A DNA stretch of 64,000 bases from Platanthera guangdongensis (GCA_039583875.1 CM077159.1:101082287-101146286); one strand, 5' to 3'; counted from the stretch's first letter, positions 21,288-32,441 are shown. Notes: a model not told the origin generated them from the letters alone. Program-made: numbers and translations.

Positions 21288-21344
21288 TAGCGTATGTCAG
21301 ACAGTCTATAAAATTTCTTCAAAGACCCTGGTGGGCCGGATGAA
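21258..21344 (+). repeat. 15-bp copy of LINE sequence inside LTR (filler DNA)
   Basis: GGTGGGCCGGATGAA occurs at 21258-21272 inside the LTR end and again at 21330-21344 in LINE B, 72 bp away. The other LTR has unrelated sequence here (13863-13945), so this LTR carries a small deletion patched with LINE sequence. Confidence 0.85.
21288..21292 (+). repeat. Target-site duplication of Ty3-I, right (TAGCG)
   Basis: Second copy of TAGCG, directly after the TGTTACA end of the right LTR. It is followed by TATGTCAGACAGTC of the interrupted LINE. Confidence 0.9.
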
Positions 21345-23194
21345 GGGAATTCTTCCGCTCATCTCACCCGAACAAGGTGTCTTCGTCCCGGGTCATAGTA
21401 TCTCACACCAATGTCTTATTGCGCAAGAGGTTATTAATAAGCTTCGAGTCTCTACTTCTAAGGAGGGCTTCCTGGCGGTCAAAGTGGATATGGAGCAGGC
21501 CTATGACCGTATGAGCTGGCAAACCCTTAGTCAGGTTCTTGCTCGGTTTGGGTTCCCTTCTCGGTTTGCGAACTGGCTGCTACAATGCGTCCAAGCCCCG
21601 TCCTTCTTCTTGATGATTAATGTCCGTGGATCTAGTTGAATTGAGGGGGCATGTGGATTTCGACAAGGCTTCCCCTACCCCCTTATTTATTCATCATGTG
21701 TTCTGAGTTGTTGTCCTCCGTAATTCACACAAGCAATGCGACGTTGGGATTTTCGCTTTCGGTGGGTGGCCCCCACCTCTCCAACGTGCTCTACGCTGAT
21801 GACGTGCTTTTGTTTTTTTCGGGCGAACACTACGGCGGTCCGGGAGTGCTTGAGGATGTTGGATGCTTATTGTCGATGGATTGGGCAACGAGTTAACAAG
21901 GCTAAATCCATGGTTATGGCAAGCAAGACAATGCCTCTTTGGAAAAGGAATCGACTTGCTCGCACTATGGGATTCCAGAGGGTTGAGGAGCCCAAGATTT
22001 CTCCAGTTCTCTGATCAAATGGCAGTCCAACATTCGATCATGGGGTAATCGCCACTGGTCGCTGGCCGGCCGCGTTGCCCTCATCCGCTTCTCTTTCTTC
22101 GCGGCACTGGTGTACGCAATGACTCACTCCGCCTTTCCCTGGGCTGTGCTGGAGACAATGGAGCAGCTAGCCCGGAGGTTCCTCTGGCAAAAGAATGCTG
22201 GCTCACGTGGCTTGCTCTACGTTAAGTGGGATATTATTTGCTTGTCGGAGCACGCTGGAGGGTTGGGTATTCGTCGTCTACGCTGCTGGGAAGGCCCCTT
22301 GCGGGCAAGGCTAGCCTGGGACTTGCAGAAGGCCCCGACCTCTCTCTTCAGGTCAATCTTTCACGCTAAGTATGGGCTGCGCATCGGGGACCCCTCTTCT
22401 TTTCGGTCTGACTCCCCGGCATGGGCGACTATCCAATACGGACTTTCCTGCGTCGCTCCTATTGTTCGTTGACGCATTGGCAACGACAGAAGGGTTTCTT
22501 TGTTGCAGATTTTCGATGCCCCTCTTGGTCGCTGGCCTACCGTAGTTGACGGGGCGGTGCTGGACGGGTCGATGGTCACCGACCTCATGGATGCGCAAGG
22601 AGCATGTGATGTGAAGTTACTGGGCCAACTGTTTGGGGATGAGCTGAGGAGCGCCATCCTGCAAATCCAGTCGGAGGGGGGTGAGTACGCCCAAGAATTG
22701 TTGTTACAAAGCGGCAAAGGTATCTCGACATTGGCATATCCCCACTCGCTTCTGACCTAAACGGATATGAACATGGCTTGGCTCGAGACGCTCCACGTGC
22801 ACCCTCGAGAGAAATTTTTCTGATGGCGGCTGTTTTGGGATGTTGTGCCTACCCTCTCCTGGCTGAATCGTCGGGGGCTGGATGAAGATTGTCTCTACCC
22901 CTGGGGCTGCGGGGTGATTGAGAACCGGGATAACCTTATCGGCAGATGCACTAGATTAGTTCCGGTTGGAAAGGAACTTTTAAGGTGGGGGATGCAAATC
23001 CCACTTGGCTGGACGTGGGAGGAGGTGGTGAGGACGGGGACGCATGGGGGGAGTCGGCTATTTCCCCGGTCCGCCTCTTATGTGATGTATCAGTGCTGGC
23101 GTTCCCGAAATGCTAAGCTGCACAACCGGGAAGTTGGTACCCCGGTGGTCATCATGGCTACTGTTATGGAGAACCTCGCCCTTCTTGACCCCTC
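21288..23194 (+). pseudogene. LINE B copy B1, right part: RT to zinc-binding domain
   Basis: Continuation of LINE B after Ty3-I. It shows SPEQGVFVPG (about 21365), VKVDMEQAYDRMSW (motif A, about 21479-21520), a TGA at 21639-21641, YADD at 21792-21803, and the VNKAKS segment. A thumb region follows in further frames: HAGGLGIRRL (about 22250-22280), then a long Trp-rich segment. A zf-RVT-like region ends with YQCWRSRNAKLHNREVG (about 23086-23135). At about 23194 it meets an inverted copy of LINE B (copy B2). No RNase H is present. It is broken by several stops and frame changes. Confidence 0.8.
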
Positions 23195-23269
23195 CTCAAC
23201 CCTCTGGAATCCCATAGTGCGAGCAAGTCGATTCCTTTTCCCAAGAGGCATTGTCTTGCTTGCCATAAC
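23195..23269 (-). mobile_element. LINE family B, copy B2, distal end
   Basis: These 75 bp are the reverse complement of the B1 segment at about 21908-21992 (post-YADD RT). They run on the minus strand and abut B1 head to tail-inverted at about 23194. The last five bases, ATAAC (23265-23269), are one copy of the Ty1-I target duplication. The rest of B2 lies beyond Ty1-I from 28761. Confidence 0.8.
23265..23269 (+). repeat. Target-site duplication of Ty1-I, left (ATAAC)
   Basis: ATAAC precedes the TGTTGAAG end of the left LTR and recurs at 28756-28760 after TCTAACA. The uninterrupted LINE copy B1 reads CCATGGTTATGGCAAGC (21909-21925), which contains the empty target GTTAT. Confidence 0.95.
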
Positions 23270-23651
23270 TGTTGAAGTATTAGACCGGGCGGCTTAGCGG
23301 TCTGATCCTGCGGTTTGTTGACCGAGCGGCTTAGCGGTCTGATCCAGCGGTTTGCAGACCGGGCGGTCTATCGGTCTACCTCTGCGGCCTGTTTCATCCT
23401 GCTGAAGTTGCCGAGCGGTTATCCTGTTTATCTAACCGCGCGGCCTATGCGGTCTCCATTATTCTAGCCGCTCAGTATTGTAAATGTTTAGTCTCACATT
23501 GTTTGTATACTCTCTTTCTCTTCCCCTCCATTCCATATAAGGGAGGTCATACCTTTGTAAATGATATCTTTTTTGGATAATAAAATTTCAATTATTCAAA
23601 AGTTTATTCGCTTGTTCTCCACTTTTCGCCTCTTTTCGCTACTTTCTAACA
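23270..23651 (+). repeat. 5' LTR of Ty1-I
   Basis: 382 bp, TGTTGAAG...TTCTAACA. The U3 part holds several copies of CCGGGCGG/GCGGTCT words (for example AGACCGGGCGGTC near 23360). A TATA-like CATATAAGGG at about 23534-23543 is a plausible core promoter for the element RNA, followed by the AATAAAATTTC segment near 23578, a candidate polyadenylation signal. Confidence 0.95.
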
Positions 23652-23664
23652 TGGTATCAGAGCA
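23652..23664 (+). other. Primer-binding site, tRNA-iMet (Ty1-I)
   Basis: TGGTATCAGAGC starts directly after the 5' LTR. This is the standard complement of the plant initiator tRNA-Met 3' end used by many Ty1/copia elements. Confidence 0.95.
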
Positions 23665-24337
23665 CACGGTCATTTCCTCCTGATTCTGTGCGCTCTCTGT
23701 TGCTCGCGGCTTGTTTTCCGCGTTCTGCGACTTGATTCGCGCCTTGCCTTCTCTTCTGTCCGCACGGCTTGTTTCTATCCGCGCGGCTTGTTTCTGTCCG
23801 CTGTCCTGTTCGCGCGGCTTGCTTCTTCTTGGTTCTCTTCTCCTACTGCTCTTTGTCGCAGCGACCTGTTTCCTTGTCGCCGCGCTCCTTGGTCTTTCCT
23901 GCCGCTCCGACTTCCTGGTCGTTGCGGTCTGTCCCTGTCCGCGAGTATTGTCCCTCTACTCGCGGTTCGCTGCTGTGATCTGCCTGACCGTGCGGGTTGT
24001 TCCTTTCTTACCCGCATCTTGGTCGCGGTCACCAGCTCTTCTCCTCTTCTCTGTTCGCTCGGCCTTTTCAGTCCGCGCGACCTCTTCCCCGCTGTGCCTT
24101 TGACCGCCTTCTAGCAGCTGTTGTGATCTGCCTGACCGTGCGGGTTGTACCTTTCTTACCCGCATCTTGGTCGCGGTCACCTGCTCTTCTCCTCTCTTCT
24201 GTTCGCTCGGCCTTTTTCAGTCTGTGCGACCTCTTCCCCGCTGTGCCTTTGCCTCTTTCTAGCCGCCACTGTTCGCGCGGCTTCTTCTGTTTTCTAACCG
24301 CTACTGTTCGCGCGGCTTCTTCTGCTTGCCGGGTTCT
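23665..24337 (+). other. Ty1-I untranslated leader with tandem duplication
   Basis: About 670 bp of T/C- and CG-rich leader without a recognisable protein. A segment of about 130-150 bp beginning GTGATCTGCCTGACCGTGCG is present twice (starting about 23974 and about 24123). Words such as CGCGCGGCTTGTTTCTGTCC recur. The same duplicated leader is found in Ty1-II (about 50390-50660, opposite strand). Short frames here are not genes. Confidence 0.75.
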
Positions 24338-27300
24338 ATGACTACCTCCGGTCTCACCACTACTCCTGCAGCTCCTTCTCCTCCTCCTCCTTCGGGCAAC
24401 CTTGGCACCCTTTCCAAGCTTGTTGGCTCCAACTATCCCGATTGGAGCGTTTCTTTCACCTTTCTCCTTCGTTCTCAGCGCAAGCGTCATCACCTCACCG
24501 ATGACCCTCCTCCTCGCACCTCTCCTGAGTTTGATGACTGGGATGCGAGTGATGCCCTTGTTCGCACCTGGCTGGCCAACAGCCTTTCTGATGAGTGCCT
24601 TCCCGTCATTCGCCATGATGAGACGGTCAAGGCCGCCTGGCTTCACCTCGCTGCTCTCTATTCGAAGGGGGGCCAGACGTCCCGCATTTATACTTTCTAT
24701 GCGGACCTCTTCGCCCGCCCTTCCATGTCACCGGCTGCGGCCTATCAGCAGGTTCAGGCTCTTGGTGCTGAAATCCTCCAGAATCGCCCCTTCTCCGCGG
24801 ACTTGGCCGACCAGCACAAACACTTCCAGGAACTCCTGGTTGTTTGTTATCTTCTTCGTCTTCCCGACTCTTATGATATGATCCGCCAGCAGATCTTGGG
24901 TGAGGCGGAATCTCCTACTTTGGATGCCACCGCGGCTCGCATTGCCGCCGTTACTTCGCTCCTCCAGCGGCCTCTGTTGGCCTCCCCCCTTCCCAGGACT
25001 CCTTTGCTCACCAAGCTCAGCGGGGGGGGGGGGCCCAGTGGCCGTGGCTCCTCTGGCGGCCGGAGTTCCTCCCGGTTCCTCTGCTCTCACTGTGGTCGTA
25101 CTGGCCATACTGTTGACCGCTGCTGGCAGAAACATCCTCATCTTCGCCCTTCCGGTGATGCTCCTTCGGCCTCCGCCTCTTCTAGGCCGTCTGCCTCTGT
25201 GGCCACGACGTCAGGTAGTGCCCACGTCGTTACCCAAGGTAAATGGCTGATTGACTCCGGTGCCACCAATCATATGACGGACAACCCTCATTGCTTCTCC
25301 CGTCTTGAGACCCATGACCGCTTACCCCCAGTTCGTGTGGCGGATGGTTCCCCGTCCCCGGTTCATGGGACGGGCATGGTTCAACTCACTCCATCGCTTT
25401 GCTTGGAGGATACCCTCTATGTCCCGAAGTTCCCGTGCAATTTGTTATCAGTTACTACTTTATGCCGGCAACTTCAGTGCTCCGTTTTATTCACTCCCAC
25501 TACTTGTTCTTTTCAGGACCCGAGGACCCAGCGGACGATTGCTACTGGGACTGAGAGCGGCGGCCTCTACTTCCACGACGATGTTTCCGCTCTTTCTGCC
25601 TACTCCTCCTCCACCGATCTCCTTCAGTGGCATCTTCGTCTTGGACATCCTCCTCCTCGGCTTATTCGTCAGCTTCTGCCCCACTTACCTCCTACCGGTT
25701 CTCCGCTCAACTGTGATGCATGTCAGCTTGGCAAACATCATCGCTCCTCCTTCCCTCCGAAGCAAGGCCGTGGCTCCTCTCGCATGTTTGATCTTATTCA
25801 TTCTGATGTATGGGGTCCTGCTCCTACCCTTACAGTTGGTCGGGGCAGTTCCTATTTTGTTACGTTTATCGATGATTTTACTCGATGTACCTGGGTGTAT
25901 CTATTAAAAGATCGCTCTGAACTATTTTCTGTTTGACAATCCTTTTACTTTATGATTAAGACTCAATTTGCTATTTCCATTAAAGTCTTACGTTATGATA
26001 ATGCAAAGGAGTATCTAAATCATGAGTTCTCCACGTTCTTTCACAAACATGGCCTCCTTCATCAAACATCTTGTGTTTACACCTCCCAACAGAATGGGGT
26101 GGCGGAGCGTAAAAACCGTCACCTGCTTGATGTTGCGCGTACTCTCATGACGCAGATGCACGTCCCTCGCTCCTACTGGGGCTACGCCGTGCTCCTCGCT
26201 TGCTATCTCATTAATCGCCTTCCCTCCACGGTCCTCCACGGCCAGACTCCCTTCTCCCTTCTCTACCGCCACCAGGAACCTTTTCCTCTTCCTCTCCGTG
26301 TCTTTGGCTGTACGGCCTTTGTTCACGCTCCCTCCGCCACCCGCGACAAGCTTTCCCCCCGTTCCACCAAGTGTGTCTTTTTGGGGTACTCTACCACTCA
26401 AAAAGGCTATTGCTGCTTTGACCCCCTTCTCCGCAAGCAGTTTGTTTCTGCCGATGTAACTTTTTTCGAAAATGCTTCCTATTTCTCTCCCTCTTCTCTT
26501 CCTTCTGATATCTCCGTTCCTTCCACACCTCTCCACGTTTTCTCACCTTCGTCTCCTCCTCCACCCACTCCTTCCCAGTCCGTCTCCCCACCCACCCCTC
26601 CACCCTCCTCTCCGCTGTCGTCTCTCTCTAGTCCCGGGCCAGCCTTCTCCGCCACGGATGCTCCGGTCGCTGACGCTCCCGTCGCCGACGCTCCCGTTGA
26701 CCTGGATGTTCCCATTGCCCTTCGCAAAGGGGTGCGGGCGTGTACTCAACACCCGCTCACGGCTGTTGTTTCTTATGATCAGCTTTCTCCTTCTCGCAGG
26801 TGTTTTGCCTTGGCTATCTCTGCTACTTCTACTCCCCGTACCTACCAGGAGGCTCTCGCTCTCCCTCATTGGAAGTCTGCCATGGATGAGGAGATGGCTA
26901 CTCTTACTGAACGGGGTACCTGGACCCTGGTTCCTCCTCTCGTGGGCACTGATGTGGTTGGCTGTCGCTGGGTATTCGTTGTGAAGTTTCGCCCCGACGG
27001 CACTGTGGATCGCTACAAAGCCCGGCTGGTGGCCAAGGGCTTTACTCAGACTTATGGCGTTGATTACTTTGATACCTTCTCTCCGGTTGCTCGCCTCAGC
27101 ACCATCCGGGTTCTCTTTTTTGTGGCTGTTAACCGGGCTTGGGCTATTTCCCAGCTTGATGTGAAGAATGCCTTTCTATATGGCGATCTTCAGGAGGACG
27201 TTTATATGGAGCAACCTCCTGGGTATGTTGCTCAGGGGGAGACACATGTCTGTCATTTGAAGAAGGCCATTTATGGCCTAAAGCAGAGCCCTCGGGCATG

Positions 27301-28366
27301 GTTCGAAAAATTCAGTGCTATTGTGGCTACCATCGGCTTTCAAAGGAGTTCGGCCGATCACTCCTTATTCATTCGTGAAACGGCCTCGGGACTGGTGGTT
27401 TTGGCCGTATATGTGGATGATATTCTCCTTACTGGCGATGACCGAGATGGGGTGGACTTGACGAAGAAGCACCTCCGTCAGCACTTGGTCACGAAGGATA
27501 TGGGCTCCCCAAAATACTTTTTGGGGATAGAAATCTCTCGGAAACTTGACTCCTTGGTTCTCTCTCAACGGAAGTATGCCCTTGATCTTCTTCGAGAAGC
27601 AGGCTTGACAGGTGCCAAACCAGCTCGTTTTCCCATGGCTGTTGGAGAAGACAAAACGTGGACGGATGATTCGCCTCTTCTATCTGATGTCACACGGTAC
27701 AGACGTTTGGTAGGCAAACTCATCTATCTCACGGTGACTAGACCCGACATCGCCTACGCTGTAGGCAAGGTCAGTCAGTTTATGCAAGCTCCCAGGGAGT
27801 GTCATCTTCAGTCCGCCCTGAAGATTTTAGAGTATATCAAAGCAGCACCGGGCAGAGGGTTACTCTTTCAGAAGAATGACCATCTGAGGGTTGAGGCCTA
27901 CTCAGATTCAAGTTATGCGGATGACAAAGGCGATCGTAAGTCCACGTCAGGTTTTTGTACCTTTGTTGGAGGTAATCTCGTGAGTTGGAAGAGCAAGAAA
28001 CAGTCTGTTGTTTCCAGATCCAGTGCCGAAGCAGAATACCGGAGTATGGCGTCAAGCACGTGTGAGTTAAAGTGGTTGCGCGCTCTCATGCTTGACCTGG
28101 GCGAGGTATATGACTGTCCTCTCCCTATGTTCTGTGACAACAAAGCCGCTATACACATATCCAGAAATCCGGTCTTCCATGAGAGAACGAAGCATATAGA
28201 GGTTGACTGTCACTTCATTCGGGAAGAGATTTTGAAGAAACAGATTTGTACTCCTTTTGTCACCTCTGACAAGGAGTTGGCAGATATCTTCACCAAGCCG
28301 GTTTCTACTTCCTTCTTCCGCATCTGTGACAAGCTGGGCATGATTGATATCTATGCTCCAGCTTGA
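24338..28366 (+). pseudogene. Ty1-I gag-pol polyprotein, one premature stop
   Basis: One frame of about 1340 codons from ATG 24338 (the open stretch begins 12 bp earlier at a TTG). Domains in order: gag (residues about 20-230); CCHC knuckle CSHCGRTGHTVDRC (about 25084-25125); protease with LIDSGATNHM (about 25248-25277); integrase with a GAG-pre-integrase HLRLGH motif and HSDVWGP core start; then a TGA at 25934-25936 after ELFSV. The frame resumes at 25952 with the rest of the integrase (QNGVAERKNRH), RT (KARLVAKGFTQ, LDVKNAFLYGDL, YVDDILLTGDD at about 27408-27440) and RNase H (SDSSYADDKGDRKSTSG, SSAEAEYR, CDNKAAI, ADIFTKP). The TGA most likely replaces a Trp codon. Everything else looks intact, so this copy could supply gag but not a complete pol. 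Confidence 0.9.
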
Positions 28367-28373
28367 GGGGGAG

Positions 28374-28755
28374 TGTTGAAGTATTAGACCGGGCGGCTTA
28401 GCGGTCTGATCCTGCGGTTTGTTGACCGAGCGGCTTAGCGGTCTGATCCAGCGGTTTGCAGACCGGGCGGTCTATCGGTCTACCTCTGCGGCCTGTTTCA
28501 TCCTGCTGAAGTTGCCGAGCGGTTATCCTGTCTATCTAACCGCGCGGCCTATGCGGTCTCCATTATTCTAGCCGCTCAGTATTGTAAATGTTTAGTCCCA
28601 CATTGTTTGTATACTCTCTTTCTCTTCCCCTTCATTCTATATAAGGGAGGTCATACCTTTGTAAATGATATCTTTTTTGGATAATAAAATTTCAATTATT
28701 CAAAAGTTTATTCGCTTGTTCTCCACTTTTCGCCTCTTTTCGCTACTTTCTAACA
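28374..28755 (+). repeat. 3' LTR of Ty1-I
   Basis: 382 bp, matching the 5' LTR except for four single-base differences that I count (in the TGTTTATC/TGTCTATC, GTCTCAC/GTCCCAC and CTCCATTCC/CTTCATTCT words). It is preceded by the polypurine tract TTGAGGGGGAG and followed by the ATAAC duplication. Confidence 0.95.
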
Positions 28756-28760
28756 ATAAC
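28756..28760 (+). repeat. Target-site duplication of Ty1-I, right (ATAAC)
   Basis: Second copy of ATAAC, directly after TTCTAACA and before CATGGATTTAGCC of LINE B copy 2. Confidence 0.95.
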
Positions 28761-28840
28761 CATGGATTTAGCCTGGTTAACTCATTGTCCAGTCCATCGG
28801 CAATAAGCATCCAACATCCTCAAACACTCCCGGAACGCCG

Positions 28841-29974
28841 TCATGTTCCCCGAAAAAACAAAACCACGTCATCAATGTAGAATAGGTGGGAGAGGTGGGG
28901 GCCACCCACCGAAAGCGGAAAGCCTAACATGGCATTGCTAGTGTGAATTGCGGAGGACAGCAACTCGGAGCACAGGATGAAGAGATAAGGGGATAGGGGG
29001 AAGCCTTGTCGAAATCCACATGCCCCCTCAATCCAACTAGATCCACAACCATTAATCATCAAGGAGAAGGACGGGGCTTGGACGCATTGTAGCAGCCAGT
29101 TTGCAAACCGAGAGGGGAACCCAAACCGAGCAAGAACCTGACTAAGGGTTTGCCAGCTCATACGGTCATAGGCCTGCTCCATATCGACTTTGACCGTCAG
29201 GAAGCCCACCTTAGAAGTAGAGATCTGAAGCTTATTAATAACCTCTTGCGCAATAAGACATTGGTGGGAGATAGTACGACCCAGGACGAAGGCACCTTGT
29301 TCGGGTGAGATGAGGAATTCCCTGCATCGGGCCCACCAGGATCTTTGAAGCAATTTTATAGACTGTCTGACATAGGCTAATGGGCCGGAATTTCTCTGGT
29401 CTGTCCGCGTTAGGCACCTTGGGAGTAAGCACCACCGCAGTCTTCTTCCATTTTCAACCGACATCAGCTCCGAGACAAAGAACTCCTTCACCGCCCTACA
29501 CACATCAAGGCCAGCAATATCCCAAAAGTTTTGGAAGAAGGATGCGGGCATACCATCAAGGCCCGGGGCTCGGTTGGGCTTGAGAGAGTGCACCACAGCC
29601 CAGATTTCCGCATCGAAGACATCTCGCAGCATTTCCGCAGCATGCTGGGGGACAATCTCAGCCCGATCTCCAAAGGACAGGCAAACCTCAGTCGCCGGTG
29701 GATCACACCTCCACTTCCGCTCGAAAAACTGGCAAAAGGTGTGTTCAATAACCTCATGGACCTCGGAAATCTCTGAGTCAGCCAGCTCCACACGAGGAAT
29801 TCGGTTCTCTCGCCGACGGGCCGAGGCCATGGAATGGAAGTAGGAGGTGTTGGCGTCCCCCAGTTGAATCCCCCGCATCTTCGCTCTTTGTCTCCACCAA
29901 CAATTTAACTGGGGCATGGTAGCCGAGAGGGATTTCAAATGCTGATGAGCGTGGTAGCATGGACCTCCGACCAA
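28841..29974 (-). pseudogene. LINE reverse transcriptase, copy B2
   Basis: An open stretch of 377 codons covering most of an RT domain, which would copy LINE RNA at the insertion site. It shows LNCWWRQRAKM, TSYFHSMASARRRENR, a GLDGMPASFFQNFWD motif, SPEQGAF, VKVDMEQAYDRMSW (motif A), GFRQGFPLSPYLF (motif B) and a catalytic box YIDD (28868-28879) where sister copies have YADD. There is a local frame change near 29235-29435: the FRPISLCQTVYK motif reads in a different frame. Despite being fairly open it lacks the zinc-binding and RNase H parts, which lay beyond Ty1-I or were lost at the inversion. Confidence 0.8.
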
Positions 29975-30186
29975 TCAACCCCTAAGCATTCACGGTACTG
30001 CAGCTCCGCCACCTCAGCGTCCAGCGCAGCTTTGAGTTTGTCAAGGTCTGCCAACTTGTTCCGGCTCCAAAAGAATAAAGCCCAGAGAGTACGTGAGCAC
30101 CTGGTTTGGAGAACCTCCGTCGGGCTCCCCGCAGCAGATCGGCTCCAGCTTTTCTGAACTACGCCTCAGGCTGCAGGGTAAGATAG

Positions 30187-31145
30187 TCAAGTATCCTCAA
30201 ATTGAAATATCTTGTGATGACATTGCATATACGGTCCGACAAGGGGAAGCAGCACGAGGCAGTGATCCGAATCAACACGGTTCAAGTGACGCACTCGAGC
30301 AAGAGGGAGTAAGTCCCAACCCTCCGTATTGGTGAGGACACGATCGAGTCTAATCAAGATGCGTCCTCCCCCCGGCTGTTTGTTGCACCAGGTGAATCGC
30401 AACCCCAAGAAATCTAACTCATGCAGATTAGCAGACGTGAAAGCCTCCTCCATTTCACAGGCTCCAGTCGAGTAGGCAAATTCCCTCCCTCCCATTTTTT
30501 CCGCAGACCGCGGGCTGCAGTTAAAGTCCCCACCAACAAAGACGGGTGTAGACCTAGTCCGTCATTCTCCCAACCCCGATCAAATCGCATGCCTAATGAA
30601 AGGGTCCCTGTTGGCGTAGATGAAATCAACGAGCACGCGGGGAGGCCCGTGAAAGCAGCCCAGCCAACCACCCACTGCGAACCCGCTTCAATCACCTCAA
30701 AACCGGTATCCGTAGTCTTCCAAAGCACTAAAATGCCACTCGACTTCCCTACCACAGGTTGGTGATAAAATTCCCAACCCCGGACTGCTAGTCTGTCCAC
30801 CTGCGAGCGAAGTAACTCCTCCACCTTAGTCTCCAACAGTCTGATCAGGCCCACATTATGTTGGAGGATGAGGTCCCAGAGATAATTACGCGTTCCATTC
30901 TTACGCGCTCGCCAACAGTTCCAGAAAAGGATGTTAGATATTATGAACTGAAAGGGAAGAATCCCCGCCGCAAAAAAGCCCTCCCCCCGTCCATTCATTC
31001 GGATGGTCGCACCACCACGCCAACTCTTGAGATTAGTCGCATTCCGGCACTTTTCAGACTCCAACTGGGCCGCCTTAGCAAACAAGTTGGCCCGTCCTTG
31101 CAGTTTTTGACCTCGCTTCGTCCCTTGGCCCGATCCATTATCCAC
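30187..31145 (-). pseudogene. LINE endonuclease, copy B2
   Basis: APE-type endonuclease in two frames. The first frame (to 30414) begins around ISNILFWNC (about 30900-30935), continues with LLETKVEELLRSQVD and VVGKSSGILVLW, then drifts out of frame. The second (30495-30187) has FTWCNKQPGGGRILIRLDR and the terminal VDSDHCLVLLPL, with the catalytic SDH intact. The GDFN motif is readable near 30520-30535 in the second frame's upstream part. It is not functional as it stands because of the frameshift. Confidence 0.75.
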
Positions 31146-31355
31146 AAATCCTGATCAAGGGGTAGTCTGGAGGATTGTCCAACCTTAACCACGGGCTCAG
31201 CCACGTCGCCCGGCACAGGAGGAAGATTGCCCTCCTGGACAACATCGGGTGGGTCATGAATCGTGACGTTATAGCCCCCACTCTCACCGTCAATTTCCAT
31301 AGTCTCCTCCTGGGTATGCGGGTTACCAGCCTGATGGGCCAGCAGACTGAATCAA

Positions 31356-32440
31356 TTATTCCCCCGAAGTCCGCAACGCCAAGTCCAACTCCTGAGCCGA
31401 AACAGCAGTAGAAGAAGGCACCCCCAGCGGGACTTGCGGGCCAGCCACTACCATTTTTGCTCCTGGTTGTCGCGCTAAAGATTCTGCCTGAGGACCCACC
31501 ACCTCCACACCACACTCAGTGGGCTGGGCCCCGGGTCTGCCAGCTTTCACAATATGGGGCCTACTAGCCATATTAGACATCCCACTACCACCCTTGGGCC
31601 TCTGTCTCCGTCCATGGCCCTGTCCCAGCCCATTCAGTGCATCGTCTCCACAGCCCTCCCCCGCAGGATGTGACCCAGTCGAAGGGCCGGCAAAGGCCCT
31701 ACCATCATTCGGCCTAGGCTTGCGTTGTACCAGAGTCCATGGGTCATAGCCCATCTCCTCCGTGCCATCTCCCCCAGCAATCATGCTACTACCACTCTCA
31801 GTTCCTACCACTTCCATCCCATCTACAACATTAGGTGAACTGGGTAATACCCTGTCATTAGTTTGCGATGATCCTCCCCTAACGGGGCAATCCAGTGAAG
31901 CGGGCTCCAAAGGGCGGCCCGGCTGCACCTGGGCTGGTCGATCCTTTCCTTTCCCGCCATGGGCCTCCGCTGGGCAGTCCTTTGCTCTATGCCCCACGCA
32001 ACCACACCTGAAGCACAATACCTTCAATCCCTCATACTCCACTTTTCGGAAAAAATTCTGGGACCTGCTCTTGACCCGAACACCTAACGGCAATGGTCTG
32101 GCCAGATACACTTGAACACAAACTCGAGCATATTCTATGCGGCCTAGCGAGCTGGTCATTCCGTCAATCCACAGGGGTTCGCCAATCTTAGCCGCAATTC
32201 AGATGATGTTCTTCGAGTTCCAGAAAGGCAGCAGTAGGTTGGGGAAAATCCACAGCGGGGTCGACACCTCCGACAGTATAGCAGGGTTAAAATCTGGCGT
32301 CCACTCATCCAACCCCAACACAAATCCCTCGATTAACCAAGGAGCATTGCATAACACTTCGTCACGAACCAGCTTTGAATCAAATACACAAAGAAAGCAT
32401 TCGACATTCACCACAGTCAGCTTGAATTGACCCGTGGAAA
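31356..32440 (-). pseudogene. LINE ORF1 (DUF4283 and zinc knuckle), copy B2
   Basis: RNA-binding ORF1. The DUF4283 half is in the 32199-32414 stretch (CFLCVFDSKLVRDEV, GLDEWTPDFNP). After a stop and frame change, the 31356-32159 stretch (267 codons) reads MTSSLGRIEYARVCV, PLPLGVRVKSR, and an intact CX2CX4HX4C knuckle CFRCGCVGHRAKDC (about 31990-32035), then a Gly/Pro/Arg-rich tail with MGYDPWTLVQRKPRP, a motif typical of these ORF1 tails. The 5' start is missing because the copy is joined to LINE A at the CAGATTTT word. Confidence 0.8.
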
Positions 32441-32441
32441 A

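Larger units (their letters stand above)
23270..28755 (+). mobile_element. Ty1-I: complete Ty1/copia retrotransposon
   Basis: A full-length element of 5486 bp inserted into LINE B copy 2. Its LTRs are 382 bp each with TG...CA ends and differ at 4 positions by my count. The tRNA-iMet primer site follows the left LTR directly. A leader of about 0.7 kb precedes one gag-pol frame with domain order gag, knuckle, protease, integrase, RT, RNase H, which is the Ty1/copia order. A polypurine tract (TTGAGGGGGAG, 28363-28373) abuts the right LTR. The target duplication is ATAAC. The only coding defect I see is one TGA in the integrase, so the insertion is recent. It is the same family as Ty1-II at 46556-51349. 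Confidence 0.95.

Noticed and set aside
23140..23269. LINE twin priming as the cause of the inversion
   Set aside because: Twin priming inverts the 5' part and leaves the 3' part in sense; the order here is the reverse, and both arms carry shared upstream junctions.
24068..24646. 192-codon minus-strand frame rich in Arg and Gly
   Set aside because: Antisense shadow of the Ty1-I leader and gag start.
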